NCBI GenBank assembly: GCA_024036415.1
Contig: JAMWET010003618.1
Location: forward strand, 682,001-746,000
DNA length: 64,000 bases
Origin: Prochilodus magdalenae
Taxonomy: Eukaryota > Chordata > Actinopteri > Characiformes > Prochilodontidae
Direction of reading: 5' to 3'
The translations under genes and the position numbers were made by a program. The notes beneath the pieces are model-generated. The model was given only the letters and a program-made list of their open reading frames with translations. It was not told the origin of the DNA and did no database searches. Positions 34,016 through 46,105 of this stretch are shown here, piece by piece. The first letter of the stretch is position 1. Each line of letters starts with the position of its first letter.

Positions 34016-36148
34016 TAAATCTTTATAGGTTTATATAGATTTATAGGTTTATAATAACATGATTATCCACAATTTTGTTGCTGAATGAGGGTTTACTGAG
34101 ATTGCTTAATTTGCAGAAACTTATATATAGTTAGCACAGAATCTGTGAATTATCATAATCCACGGCACATAACTGGCCTGCAGTTCAGAACGTTCACCTC
34201 TGTTCCCAAACACTTGTGTTTGTAAAAGAAGAGGTGATGAACATGAATGGTCAACCCAAAAAAAAAAAAACAAGTTAGTTGTGTAATAACTATATATTAT
34301 TTTTGTAATGTTTTCTGATGAATAGAGTTTCAAAAATCAACTATAAACCATTGATTTCTGTTTTATTTGACATTTTTCTGTTTCACTTTTTTAAAAGCAA
34401 CTAAACTGTATTTTACTAATATGGAAATAAGTATTAAAATTTATGTGCAAGGTCTTCTAGAGTAATACTTTTGAATTGCGATCCTTTAAAAGCAAGATTT
34501 TACATCAAATGCTTTTAATGTAACTTGTTCCGCAGCTGTTCCTACATAAATATCTTTGTCTTTTATCATTCATTATCAATCAAAAGTACATTTCAGGAAA
34601 GCAAACCAGTACACATAATTACACACAGCCAAACAACTAAAATACTTGGTGAATTAATGCATGTGCTCATTAAATGTCTATGCCAGTTGCTCCAGAATGG
34701 TCTGGGAACTGAAACCCTAAATTAAATCAGCTTTCTTCCTCATTTGCAGATAGTAAAACAAAATCCATGTCAAAAATCCCAAATCCCAGTCTCTGGCATA
34801 GCTGCAAAACCTGGCTCAAACTAATGCCTTACCCCCATGTAAAGGAAAAACAACGACAACAATCCCATCTATTGCAAAACACAATACTGTTGTGAAATCA
34901 TATCAGGAAAAGCATGATGGCTAGACTAAACACTGTAAATGAACCCTAATTCTTTGTTTGTAGGACAGTTCATCAAACAAACATTTACCAGGCAACACAA
35001 TCTAAAAAAAAATGTCTTATAAACTATATATGTGGAAAATGTATCCTTAGTTTCAAAAGGTGTTCTAAAAACACATTTAACAAAAAATAAACTGCACACT
35101 TTAAATCCTATGAGAACAACATAGCATAACCTTTGAAGAGGCATCTGTCTATTAGATCATTATGTCACCAGCAGATATCAGTAGTACTCAACACATTAAG
35201 CATGAATCTTTTTCCAATTTCATTGCTTTCACATAATTGTAATAAAGCTTTAATAAAGTGCTAAATAAAATGAATATATTCTAATATGTCTGAGAGGTCG
35301 TTCAGGGCCTTGGCACATTCCCCAACAAACCTACATTCTAATGACTGCATTTTACATGGAAGTCTAAAACACAATATGTCTAATAAACAGTTCAGAAAAC
35401 ATGAACACTTTGTATGTTGCAGTTGTTTATGCAGTAAATTCTCTAACTTATAGCCTACCTCGGTATATAACTGGATTAGCCTGTTAGCAGTTTCCTGTGG
35501 TGAGACTGACTTTTCCTTCTCCAATCTAGGCTGTGCCAGAATATCCTAGTTAAAAATATGTTTCTCATGTGGGTGCATGAGAGCTTAGTTCCCAACAGAA
35601 AAAGGAGGGCGGATACAAAAATAAGACATGGCATATGCAACGTAAACCATTTCAGAAACAGTCAATATAGAATCACCATGCATTTAAGAATCAAATGTTT
35701 TTCTCACCACTGCTGAGCTATGGCCTTTGCTTTGTAAAGTCTCTTTACCTTTACATACATTGCTGTTACATATTCAACAAGAAAAGAGCTAACATTCATT
35801 AAACTGGCCTTATTAACAGCTGATGTGCAAAAGTCCATACAATAATTAAAAAAAAGGAAAAACACTGTAACAAACCATTTAAGCATCTCAGCATGTCCCT
35901 GGATGCCCATGCTCCCTTTTTATGTTGTGGCAATGCAAAACAGATTTAACCAACAGGCTAGAACTGCCACATCTGCCCCAACAAACCTAAGCATGGGTAA
36001 AAGCAAACATCCATACACTGCTTCTACAGTAAAATTCAACAGAATTCAACCCAAGAAGGCACTGATCATTATTTCTATGTTTAATGAGGCAAAATGCTGA
36101 AAGTCTGTAGTGCTTTGTTCTGCATGGACTGGGGTCCGTGTTAAAGCC
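34016..36148. other. Intergenic and atg10 3' flank
   Basis: Contains the atg10 3' UTR (left limit unknown). An open minus-strand frame at 35524-35261 (87 codons, with ETANRLIQLYTEVGYKLENL) is unrecognised. Confidence 0.4.
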
Positions 36149-36248
36149 TCAGTCAGGAGCAGCCACTGCTGTGCAATAGCTTAGTGGTACTTCCAGTCTC
36201 ACCATTGGTCCTACCACACTCAGCCATGTAACGATGTAGTTAACTCTC
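36149..36248 (-). CDS. atg10: atg10 last coding exon
   Basis: 100 nt from acceptor TTGTTGCAG to TGA at 36151-36149. It encodes RVNYIVTWLSVVGPMVRLEV, matching the human NYITSWLSIVGPVVGLNLPLSY end. The C-terminus is a little shorter than human. Confidence 0.93.
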
Positions 36249-38972
36249 CTGCAACAAAACATAGAAATTGATCAAAGGAGGAAAGCATACTAATATCACA
36301 GAGTGTACTACTTTAGTGAACTATCACTGAGGTTTCATTTTACAATAGCTAATTTGACAAAATTACCTTTTCTCAGCATGTGCCATTTGCAAAACTGGTC
36401 GCATAAACTCCTCAGTGCGGCATGGATGGAGCATAAAGAAGGGCTGTCCCAGTAAGGGATGTTCCTAACACATAAATACAAAACACTGTGTAAATTTTAA
36501 CCTTTATCCTTTGTAAAGTGTGAGAAAAAATAAATCATTCTTTTTCCATCTTCGTCATAGTATTAGTGTTGTTAGCAATAAATTAACCATGCATTTGTAA
36601 TATGCCTTATCAACATTCTTTAAAAAAAAGTAAACATATAAATTGTCCAGTAACAGCAGAAGCAAACAGACGGATTTTACAGAGGTCATATACATTTTAA
36701 GAACACATTAAGAGTGAAGATGTTGTGGTAGGAATCCGACCACATATTTCCACTAAATGTTACGACCTCACAATCAAATATCCTGTTAGGAACAATCAGA
36801 AGTAAGCATGGCTTTGATGCGATCGGGTGTGACAATCACTGGTTGAACCAAAGCTTAAAAAAATAAAAGTCATTGGTGTTTTGTGAAGCACACGTTGTAT
36901 AATTGTTCAGGAGCTGACGGATTTAAGGGGCTCATACTCTTAAGATGCAATATTAGGGGATAAGACCTAAAGCAATTCAGCAACCTTATTATTACTGCAT
37001 ATTTATTTAATGGCAAGAACAAGAAAACATAATTACTTTAAAAATGGCTAACACACTCTAAAAAACAGAGAGAATTGTCCATTATAGAACTTCTCTGGCT
37101 CAAACTTGCATGTTTTTTAATCAAGTATCATAAATCTACTAATATCTTACAAAAATTCAACTGTTTTCTGTTATCACTGCTCTTGTTTTCTTAAGTCACA
37201 CTTTTTGTTCTATTAGCTCTTTCAAAACATGGCATCCATCCATCCACTTCAATTAATCAAATGTTCTATTAAGTGTTTTTTATTTCTGATGTTACTTTGC
37301 TCTCTGCAAAGCATTTTTTGCAATTAAAAATGTAAAACTGGAAAATGAAGTTTTGGAATGTGTTTTATTTTACTTCTCATGTAGGGTTTATGTAACTTTT
37401 CTGAAACTTTTTTTCCCCATGTAACTGAAGAGAAAATTAAAATGAAATATTTCCTCAGGATTCAGCATTTCCCCTACCACAAGGTAGCCACAAACTCTTG
37501 TGACTCCCCAGCTTGAGTGAGAAACAGACATTTAAGACATAAGTGGTTAAGTAAATCCATCGTCGAATATGCTTTTCATGTGGTATTGCACAATTTTGGC
37601 CAAGCCAAATTTCTATTGTTTTCTTTTCAACCGTAAAGATGCAGTAAATTCTAATTATTCAAAGCAGATATGATCATTGCTGTAGCAATGTGATACAGGG
37701 GTGCAATACAGCAATGTCTTGGGAATGTGAGGTCTTGACCCAGTGTCTTGTGAGTGATTAGCCACCGTGGCAGGGTTAGCCGATATAGGGTAGTTCTGAA
37801 AGGCTAAATCAATCTTCCTTTCCTACCTGCCTTCCTTGATATTCAATTATCTGTAGCCCACTGACTCACTAAAACATTGTAAAGCATGTAGACCTACATG
37901 GCTACTAGGCAGAAAACTACATAAAAATATAAAAACTATATATACAATAAAAGATTAATTCAACTATTTGGACATACCTTTACTTAAACAGCAAATCTAT
38001 TCTGATGGCCAATTACAATATGAATTTCTTTCTTTCATATTAAATGACATAAAGCTGGTAAGATCAATATAGCCATGAGTTTCACCTGTTGGGTTAGAGT
38101 ATCCCAAGGTCCTTGCAATAGCTGTTTTCTGTAGCTTGGGTGAACATGGTTCCAAACCTCTTCAAGGGATAAAAGCCTTCCATCTGTAATGGATGAAACA
38201 TAGAGAGCTCTTCTGGCACATCAGCTCATATTAAAAACAATCTCAAATTCAATCTGAACACTGCGTAAAGTAATCACCAACAGCATAAAATGCTATAAAC
38301 TTACCCAGTGTGGATGCTCTGAAGTACAGGATAGGAACCTGATAGCTGCAGGAGTACAAAACATGATATTCATAGCGCATTACAGTTTGGCTCTCACACA
38401 CTGCATTATTGCCAGCATCATGATCCACCTAAACAGAGAGAGATTAAGAGAGGTAGACAAAATTTAAATAGCTAATAATACTTATTAGAGTAAGTTAGTG
38501 TAAACCACACAAACAAAACCAACACTAAGTTTAAGTTAAGGTCGCTTTTTCTCTGATGAGTGTAAATAGATTTTACCTGGTCTTCTATGAGACAGTCCAT
38601 GTCATCCTCAATCTTAAGCTGCTGGTTTAGCAGAGAATGTACTCCTCCAGGTATTAGAACAGTCTTTTTCAAGTAGCCTTCTTTAACGCCCTAAAGGAAA
38701 GTAACACTGTTAGATGACACTTGAATACAAGAAGCATTATACACGTTAAAACTCACTATCATGCAAAAAAGAAGAGAAAATAAAATAAAAAACATTTTGA
38801 CATAAAGACATAAAATTTTGTTCCAACAGCAATGATAAAGCACCTTGAACACTGTCCAGCTCCATCCATCTTTGAGGACATTGGCATGCTGGAGGAAAAG
38901 CTGGCAACACAGATGGAAGCTTTTCTCATCCAGGTAACAGCTAGCAGCACTTGATTCTTCTTTATTTGACAT
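36149..38972 (-). CDS. atg10: atg10, E2-like enzyme for ATG12-ATG5 conjugation
   Basis: ATG10 is the cytosolic E2-like enzyme that takes ATG12 from ATG7 and joins it to ATG5 in autophagy. Six coding exons: 38972-38844, 38690-38577, 38428-38305, 38183-38086, 36464-36367 and 36248-36149. They sum to 663 nt, or 220 aa plus TGA, the same length as human. The core matches human ATG10: YEYHVLYSCSYQVPILYFRA, then LLQGPWDTLTQQ and EHPLLGQPFFMLHPCRT. The catalytic cysteine is Cys170 in the HPC motif (Cys166 in human). The N-terminal 45 residues are diverged. All splice phases agree. The first exon (ending 44084) carries another in-frame ATG, so the protein may have one extra Met. Confidence 0.96.
36367..36464 (-). 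CDS. atg10: atg10 catalytic-cysteine exon
   Basis: 98 nt between acceptor TGTGTTAG and donor AG|GTAATT. It contains EHPLLGQPFFMLHPC; the final Cys of this stretch is the thioester-forming residue by alignment. Confidence 0.96.
36465..38085. other. atg10 intron between coding exons 4 and 5
   Basis: 1.6 kb, AT-rich, no element recognised. Confidence 0.6.
38086..38183 (-). CDS. atg10: atg10 coding exon 4
   Basis: 98 nt between acceptor ATTACAG and donor CAG|GTGAAA. It encodes DGRLLSLEEVWNHVHPSYRK and LLQGPWDTLTQQ, close to the human DGRPLTLKDIWEGVHECYKM segment. Confidence 0.95.
38305..38428 (-). CDS. atg10: atg10 coding exon 3
   Basis: 124 nt between acceptor CTGTTTAG and donor GG|GTAAGT. 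It encodes the E2-fold strands YEYHVLYSCSYQVPILYFRA, almost identical to human. Confidence 0.95.
38577..38690 (-). CDS. atg10: atg10 coding exon 2
   Basis: 114 nt between acceptor CCTTTAG and donor CAG|GTAAAA, exactly 38 codons. It encodes GYLKKTV and the acidic IEDDMDCLIEDQ stretch. Similarity to human is weak here; assignment rests on phase and position. Confidence 0.88.
38844..38972 (-). CDS. atg10: atg10 first fully coding exon
   Basis: 129 nt (43 codons). The acceptor CTCATAG is followed immediately by ATG. DEKSFHLCCQLFLQHANVLK and the WSW core align with human [25 protein letters not shown]. The donor AAG|GTGCTT is weak. Confidence 0.88.
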
Positions 38973-39159
38973 CTATGAGGAAGTGAAGTTGAACAAAAAC
39001 TAAAACCATTTAATCAAAGAACTATAAACTTAGTATTAACTTAAACAAGTACAGTAACTATAAACTAAAAAAGAGAAAATAAGGTGCAATGCGAATTAGA
39101 AAAAGTTAGCCAGCGCTCCTACTTAGAGTCACCGTATGAACCGCAAACTGGTCTACTTC

Positions 39160-39620
39160 CATACACTCATTATCAAAACAATAGTTGCACCCAGAATGAA
39201 GTGGTGGATTACAATGCTACTGGGAAGGAAGATAAAGGTTACCATGAACAATAAATGATGATAAATTTAGACTGATATAGGTAACATTTATTGAGCTACA
39301 CATACAGAAGTAGCGTCTCTCAGTATGGCGTCAGGCCGAAATGTTTATTAATGCTATAGAGGCTCCTAATGGTGTCCTGCAATAATCCATCCAGTGATCA
39401 TCCAGTCAGTTTACAGCTGACTGGCATAGAACCATTGCAACCGATGCTGATATGGTGTTAGGGGCAGTGGCCATAATGATCTGTGTGCATGTAGTCCCAG
39501 GTTCTCCTTTTGGGCATCACTGCTGGTTGAATGCCCGTAATATTGGCTGCCGAAATGCATGTCTGTGAGGTACAGCAATAAGGCCAATCCTTGCTTAGGT
39601 CACATGCTAAAGTAAAAACT
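39160..39620 (-). mobile_element. Deletion derivative of the 'TTGCACCCAGAA' family
   Basis: Starts CACTCATTATCAAAACAATA and TTGCACCCAGAA (about 39185), followed by GTAACATTTATTGAGCTACA as in the other copies. No ORF. It sits just upstream of the first fully coding atg10 exon, in intron 1. Confidence 0.6.
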
Positions 39621-40124
39621 TCTACAAATCTTGCAAGTGTAGTGGATCAGTAGTACAAAAACATTCCATATCTACTGTACATTAAACACTATTCTATGCT
39701 AACTAAAAAAAATGTTGTCCTGCTCCCTAAGAGGAAGTGTTCACTATGTAAGTCAATCAGATATAGCTATACACACCTGTGATCTTTATTAAACGTTTGC
39801 TGAACAACTGCTTTTCTGTTTGGTTAAGGTCTTTAGAGAAAGTATGGAGATGGAAACACTACCACCAAGTCTTAAGAGATCATTACTCTGGTTCCAAAAG
39901 CCATCCGATCACTCTTCTAATAATGATTATAAAATATTGACCCTAATTATTGTTAATTATAACAGGATTTCCATTAAAACATGAAAAAGCAAATAATTAG
40001 GGATGCACCAATCCAGCTTTTCCATTTTCAAAACCAGCTCCAAAACATAAACTTTGCATATCTGTCAATACCTAATATCGATCAGATACCATGTTTGAAT
40101 AAATGCACTCTAGTGTATCACAAC

Positions 40125-40186
40125 ATACACACATGCACGCATGTACACACCCGTGCACACACAAACACACACACACACACACACAG
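40125..40186. repeat. CA microsatellite
   Basis: Interrupted then pure (CA)n, longest pure run about 22 bp. Confidence 0.9.
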
Positions 40187-40199
40187 TAATTTTAACAAA

Positions 40200-40990
40200 A
40201 ACTGAGGTATGTTTTTAAATGTTTCTTAAATGTGAGCACTGAGTTAAACTGTCTAATAGAAGCTAGGGTTGAGTTCCACAATTTAGAAGCATGACTGAAA
40301 GAGGTCTCTCCATGTTTCCTGTATTTTACAGAAGGTATTTGCAGAACGTTAGCATCTGTAGATTTAAGATCATGAGCTGGAACATAAACAGAGAGACATT
40401 CTGTGATGAAAGCAGGTGCTATATGATTTAGGCCTTATAGACCAGCAGCAGAACTTCAGAAGTCTATTCTAATAGATACAGGTAGCCAGTGCAGCTCTTT
40501 CAGAACAGGTTAGAATGTGATCTGCTGTGTTCTGTACAAGTTGCAGGGAATAGACGGTTTTCTTAGGATCCCCAGTAAGAAGAGTATTACAGTAATCGTT
40601 TCTGTTTGTAACAAACGCATGAACAAAGTCCTCTGCATCACTCTGACACAGAAAGGCGGAACTTTATCAACATTTCCTAAATGATAAAAAGCTATTTTAG
40701 TGACTTTGCATTGACATGCGGGATTAAACTGAGCTCAGTCTCCAAGATCACGCCCAGGTTTCATACTTCAGGTTTTACATTGGTAGCTAAAGAACTGAGT
40801 TTGTCATTAAGTATTGTACCACTTTGCCATGTTGGAGAGATATAAGGCACCAGTATCGAAATAAACAATACCTTACTAAGCTTACTCATAGGCTCACTCC
40901 AGTTTGTTTTGTTTCTATATTTGGGTTCCTGCAGATCCACCTCTGGCAACTCGGGGGAGACAAAGGGCAACCAATGAGGAATTAAACAGC
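40200..40990 (+). repeat. Long dispersed repeat, copy 1
   Basis: Shares with 59870-60440, in order: CTGTCTAATAGAAGC, TGAAAGAGGTCTC, TTTCCTGTATTTT, CATAAACAGAGAGACATTCT, TATAGACCAG, CACCCAGGTTT type words. No coding frame. Unclassified; probably an old transposon. Confidence 0.6.
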
Positions 40991-41163
40991 AAAAGCTAAC
41001 ACCTGCAGGTCACGCAACTGAAGCGTGAGAATGCCAAAACCTTATATTAAGAAATTAGTGATAATTCTGTAATATGAACACTAAACAATGTGTGTGTGGT
41101 GGGGGCTGTGTTTTCTTGACTATAAAATCCAAAATAATAGTTAACTTGCCTAAAACATTAGTT

Positions 41164-41260
41164 AAGAGTCAAGTCAAGTGTCTTTTATTGTCATTTCAGC
41201 TCTGTACAAGTACACAGTGAAATTAAATTACGTTTTTCCAGAACAAGGGTGCCAAATTGG
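41164..41260 (+). repeat. Short dispersed fish repeat
   Basis: GAGTCAAGTCAAGTGTCTTT, then CATTTCAGCTCTGTACAAGT, then ACAGTGAAATTAAA; a repeat form I associate with otophysan genomes. Confidence 0.5.
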
Positions 41261-41460
41261 TAGAGTGCCACATCTGCACAAAAATAAAACACTGTTCTCT
41301 AAAAAAAATAACTGTCTCAGGTTATTCAGACAACTTTTTAACTCCAATAGAAAGTTATACAGTCACCATGATTTCTTACAAAAACATATTCCTGTTCAAG
41401 AATATGTTTTAATATCCTGTCTGAAGTCATGTCAAACTGCCAATGCGTTTGTAAAGGATA

Positions 41461-43060
41461 CAGTGGGGAAAATAAGTATTTAGTCAGTCACCAATTGTGC
41501 AAGTTGTCCCACTTAAAAAGATGAGAGAGGCCTGTAATTGACATCATAGGTAGACCTCAACTATGAGAGACAAAATGTGGAAAAAAATTGAGAAAGTCAT
41601 TTTGTCTGATTTTTAAAGAATTTATTTGCAAATAATGGTGGAAAATAAGTATTTGGTCAATAACAAACAAGCAAGATTTCTGGCTGTCACAGACCTGTAA
41701 CTTCTTTTTTAAGAGGCTCCTCTTTCCCCCACTCATTACCTGTATTAATGGCACCTGTTTGAAGTCGTTAACAGTATAAAAGACACCTGCCTACAACCTC
41801 AAACACTCACACTCCAAACTCCACTATGGTGAAGACGAAAGAGCTGTCGGAGGACACCAGAAACCGAATTGTAGACCTGCACCAGGCTGGGAAGACTGAA
41901 TCTGCAATAGGCAAGCAGCTTGATGTGAAGAAATCTACTGTGGGAGCAATAATCAGAAAATGGGAAGACCTACAAGACCACTACTAATCTCCCTCGATCT
42001 GGGGCTCCACGCAAGATCTCAGCCCGTGGGGTCAAAATGATCACAAGAACGGTAAGGAAAAATCCCAGAACCACAAGGGGGGATCTAGTGAATGACCTGC
42101 AGGAAGCTGGGACCAACGTTACAAAGGCTACCATCAGCAACACACTACGACGCTCAGATCTTGCAGTGCCAGACGTGTCCCCCTGCTTAAGCCAGTCCAT
42201 ATCCAGGCACGTCTGAAGTTTGCTAGAGAGCATTTGGATGTTCCAGAAGAGTATTGGGAGAATGTCATATGGTCAGATGAAACCAAAGTAGAACTATTTG
42301 GTAAAAAAAACACAACTCGTCGTGTTTGGAGGAAAGTGAATGCGGAGTTGCATCCAAAGAACACCATACCAACTGTGAAGCATGGGGGTGGCAACATCAT
42401 GCTTTGGGGCTGTTTCTCTGCAAAGGGACCAGGACGACTGGTCCGTGTACATGAAAGAATGAATGGGGCCATGTATTGTGAGATTTTGGGTGCAAACCTC
42501 CTTCCATCAGCAAGGGCAATGAAGATGAAACGTGGCTGGGTCTTTCAGCATGACAATGATCCCAAGCACACTGCCAGGGCAACAAAGGAGTGGCTTCGTA
42601 AGAAACATTTCAAAGTCCTGGAGTGGCCTAGCCAGTCTCCCGATCTCAACCCCATCGAAAACCTTTGGAGGGAGTTGAAAGTCCGTGTTGCCCGCCGACA
42701 GCCCCAAAACATCACTGCTCTAGAGGAGATCTGCATGGAGGAATGGGCCAACATACCAGCAACAGTGTGTGCCAACCTTGTGAAGACTTACAGAAAACGT
42801 TTGACCTCTGTCATTGCCAACAAAGGATATACAACAAAGTATTGAGATGAACTTTTGTTATTGACCAAATACTTATTTTCCACCATTATTTGCAAATAAA
42901 TTCTTTAAAAATCAGACAAAATGACTTTCTCAATTTTTTTCCACATTTTGTCTCTCATAGTTGAGGTCTACCTATGATGTCAATTACAGGCCTCTCTCAT
43001 CTTTTTAAGTGGGACAACTTGCACAATTGGTGACTGACTAAATACTTATTTTCCCCACTG
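41461..43060 (+). mobile_element. Tc1-like transposon, full length, TA-flanked
   Basis: Inverted termini of about 200 bp starting CAGTGGGGAAAATAAGTATT, very similar to each other, each next to TA. Length 1600 bp. It is inserted in the large first intron of atg10, opposite to the gene. It encodes a nearly complete transposase. Confidence 0.94.
41826..42845 (+). pseudogene. Tc1-like transposase with two indels
   Basis: Starts MVKTKELSEDTRNRIVDLHQ and ends NKGYTTKY. One extra G near 41962 shifts the frame and gives a stop shortly after (CACTACTAA); a small deletion around 42150-42160 brings the original frame back. The catalytic half (42234-42845) is open: [16 protein letters not shown] and NPIENLW are present with DD34E spacing. 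Few lesions imply a fairly young copy. Confidence 0.88.
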
Positions 43061-44083
43061 TATATCTTGGTGAATGGTCCTTGCCATTTCAGAACCTTAT
43101 AAGTACCGAAGTGAGAGAAGTTATGCTTAAAACAATCCACAAATCCTATCCAGCCAAAGCTTTTTTTAATCGCTACAAGCCTGACACTGAAATTAATGGT
43201 TAATTCTAAGAAAATATATATAAGCAAAGTTGTTAGTCATCTGCTTTTGCAATGTGCATATACAATTAGAATTCTTCTGATCTCTTGATATTTATTCAGA
43301 CTATTGATGATTTTTCGTTATGTTATATTTAATTATAGGAAAGTGATTAAAAGTAAATATTTCATAATAAATCGCATTTTCTTACTTGAGGAATACCTTA
43401 TTCGTAAATGTTAATTCCATAGGAAAAAAAACTTTATTTCCGGCTTTCAAAAATAAACCTAATCAATACAAGGTCCCTGAACACAATTCGCAAAATCCCA
43501 AAGTGAAGCAGACAGAGTTACTTTAATAATCTCTTTGGCTCCAAACTTTTTATTGTTGTTATCATCATCATCATCTTCTTCTTCTTCTTCTACTCTTTAT
43601 ATTTGTAGAAACCTCAACACAATGTCGTGCATTGTTCTGTTTTATAGTGCCTATAATTGTAAAAGCTGTAAAAAAAATAAAATAAAATAAAATAAAACTG
43701 TTAAACATTGAACCCTGTTATGTCTGAATATTCGCCTGTATTTTGCATGACGTTTTAGGTATGTGCATAGATACGCGTGTCTGTGGTCTACAAATCAGGC
43801 AGAATCGAAATTAGAAAGGACATTTCAACTACGCAGCATCGGTGAGCTAGCTCTGCTAGTTTTAACCATGTTTACTGCTTATGTGACAATTTAGTCAGTC
43901 TACTGCCAAAAAACATCATTAGCTGCGTAAAGTTAGTATGTGCAAGCTCCTTGTTATTACCAAATCTAAACTGACCATTTGCGCGTCACACGTGTGATGT
44001 GTGGTGCTGTGGAATTCATATAAATGGTACTTTTACGACGTTGTATTTATTTAAAAACAATATACAGATCTGTGTTGTCTTAC
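43061..44083. other. atg10 intron 1, right part
   Basis: Simple repeats only (43565-43592; AAAAT units 43668-43697). Confidence 0.55.
43565..43592. repeat. ATC/TTC microsatellite
   Basis: ATCATCATCATCTTCTTCTTC tract in atg10 intron 1. Confidence 0.8.
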
Positions 44084-44165
44084 CATGGTGAGTTCGTTCC
44101 ACTTCCGAGATGCGTCTAGCAAAAGAGGTGGGGGAATTGGCTAAACACACACCCAGCGGTATTAA
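44084..44165 (-). other. atg10: Probable atg10 exon 1 ending in an in-frame ATG
   Basis: On the minus strand a strong start context and donor coincide: CACCATG|GTAAGA, exon end at 44084. Joined to the exon at 38972 this gives ATG-ATG-TCA in frame, so translation could start here with one more Met. The 5' limit is approximate. The intron is about 5.1 kb and holds a complete Tc1-like element. Confidence 0.65.
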
Positions 44166-44280
44166 ACCACGCGCAGTAGCTAAAAAGAAAACATGAAAAA
44201 TATATGAAAATATGTGGCCAAAATAATTTAAAGAAACCCCATTACAAAAAAAAAAAAAAAAAGAATGGGTTGTCTCACGA

Positions 44281-44289
44281 TCACGTGAC
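44281..44289. promoter_or_regulatory. CLEAR/E-box-like motif upstream of atg10
   Basis: TCACGTGAC, with the palindromic core TCACGTGA at 44281-44288, lies about 200 bp upstream of the end of atg10 exon 1. The core equals the TFEB/TFE3 CLEAR element known from lysosome and autophagy genes. Binding is inferred. Confidence 0.5.
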
Positions 44290-44299
44290 CTGCGCCACA

Positions 44300-45910
44300 T
44301 GATGTCATTTCCTTAAGAAAAAAAGAAGTTGAATTATAGCGTTTCTACGGTTAGGGTCACATACCATAGTTTTTAATATTTATATTAATGACAATAATAA
44401 TATGATAATAAAATAATAATGTTACATAAAGAATTAGCGCTGTTATACTTCTTATAGGAATGAAACATTTTAGCGTTATAAATAAATTAATAAATATGGA
44501 TAAAAAAGAAATAATCTGAGGGTTATAATAAACCTGCTGTAGACCTGAGAGATCGGTATTTGCAGAGAGACGAGACTTTCAGAAACAGTAAGCTGTCAGT
44601 TAAAGTAATTTTAGGCTTAAAGGGACTTCAGTATTTTACTTGTAATATTTAGATGTGTGGAATTATATAGAATATTTCAGAATGGTGTTAAAAAGCATTT
44701 TTATATTATTAATGCAAAATTTATGCAACATAGCCTGTTTACACAGACATTAAAAAAACAAGTACATAACAGTGGTTTGAGTATAAACATTTTAAAAATA
44801 CAGAAAGTAATAAGAAAAATACTTCCTATAATAATTGATTAAACTATGAACTTGGAATGCAAGAAAGATTATGTGACAAATTTGTTTAGTGTGTCAAACT
44901 AAATTAAAGCAAAACACTGCATAATGGCGGCCTATTTTGAAACGACCACAGGATTCATATTTGTCTTATCCTGATCATTAATTATTGTTTTTATGCTTTT
45001 GAAGGATTTGCAGCCCAGAGAACTGAGAATGGGTGCATCATAGTATAATTCCCCACACCCAATCTAATGTGACAGGATGCAGCTAGATGCTTAGCTCTGA
45101 TAATTGACAGCAAATTCCATAAAATGAAAGGTGCTCTAAAGGGGGTGTAGAATGGAATGGAATTAAATTTCACTTTATCTGATTTATTCTAATTCTGTGG
45201 TCAAGGTAATCTTGTCTGCATATATAAGGGCATGTAAGGAGGTGTGGTAAAAGATGTTGTAACATTACTATATCAGCCACAGAACGCACCATTTGTGTGA
45301 TGTTGTCTCAAATAAATGGGCAACAAAAAAGGCCCCCTACAATTAGATGGGTTACTACTACCCTGATCCCAAGAAGCTGGAATGAAAAATGTAAATACAA
45401 ACAATCTATGAATGTGCATTCAAGCCCTGTATTTAATGGAAAACAGTACAGAGACAAAATTCATATTCAACACCGCTTACTCTTGGTCATCTTAGCCATA
45501 AACCATCCTAGTTCCTTAGTCATCATCAGTCACAAACTATTTGTGTCAAGTTATTACGCTTTATTTGAAGAGATGCCAGCCAGCATCAGTTGCCTCCAGC
45601 TGCCATGACTGATGTCTTGGCTCAGCCAGTCAAACACCCCAATTTTTGTGAATCTTCATAAATGTTGATAGATTTCTCCCACCTGGCCTACAAAAGGAAA
45701 TCTGAACCTACTATTTGAAGGTTCAACCAGGTAAGTGTTCACAGCAGAGTTACGATTAGTTCAGAATTGTATTCATGTATTTAACAGAGCCTCTAACTGC
45801 ATCTATACTCACAACGAACACAACATTCAAATATCTTCATACATCTTTAATGTTCTTGGAGGGGAAAAAAGACAATAGAACCCACAGAAGTTTTAGGCTA
45901 ACTTACAATG
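44300..45910. other. Intergenic, atg10 promoter side to zcchc9 3' end
   Basis: No rps23 or other gene seen. The frame at 45297-45608 has no recognisable domain. Confidence 0.5.
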
Positions 45911-46105
45911 TTTATTTGAAGAACATATGCTCTATAAATTGATGATTTGCAAATGTTTTATTGTTTGCAACATACACTATAACTCCAACTAAATCAGTCT
46001 CTTCAGGGAAATGAGTACTGCGATCACAGGCATACTACAGACTGAGTGCCATCAGCAAGCAATAAAAATATAATGTTTATTGTAGACACAGACAATAGGC
46101 TTAGC

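Noticed and set aside
35261..35524. 87-codon minus-strand frame downstream of atg10
   Set aside because: Could lie in the atg10 3' UTR; no domain and no splice partner seen, so not called a gene.
45297..45608. 103-codon frame considered as rps23 or other missing neighbour
   Set aside because: No similarity to any ribosomal protein; no family recognised.
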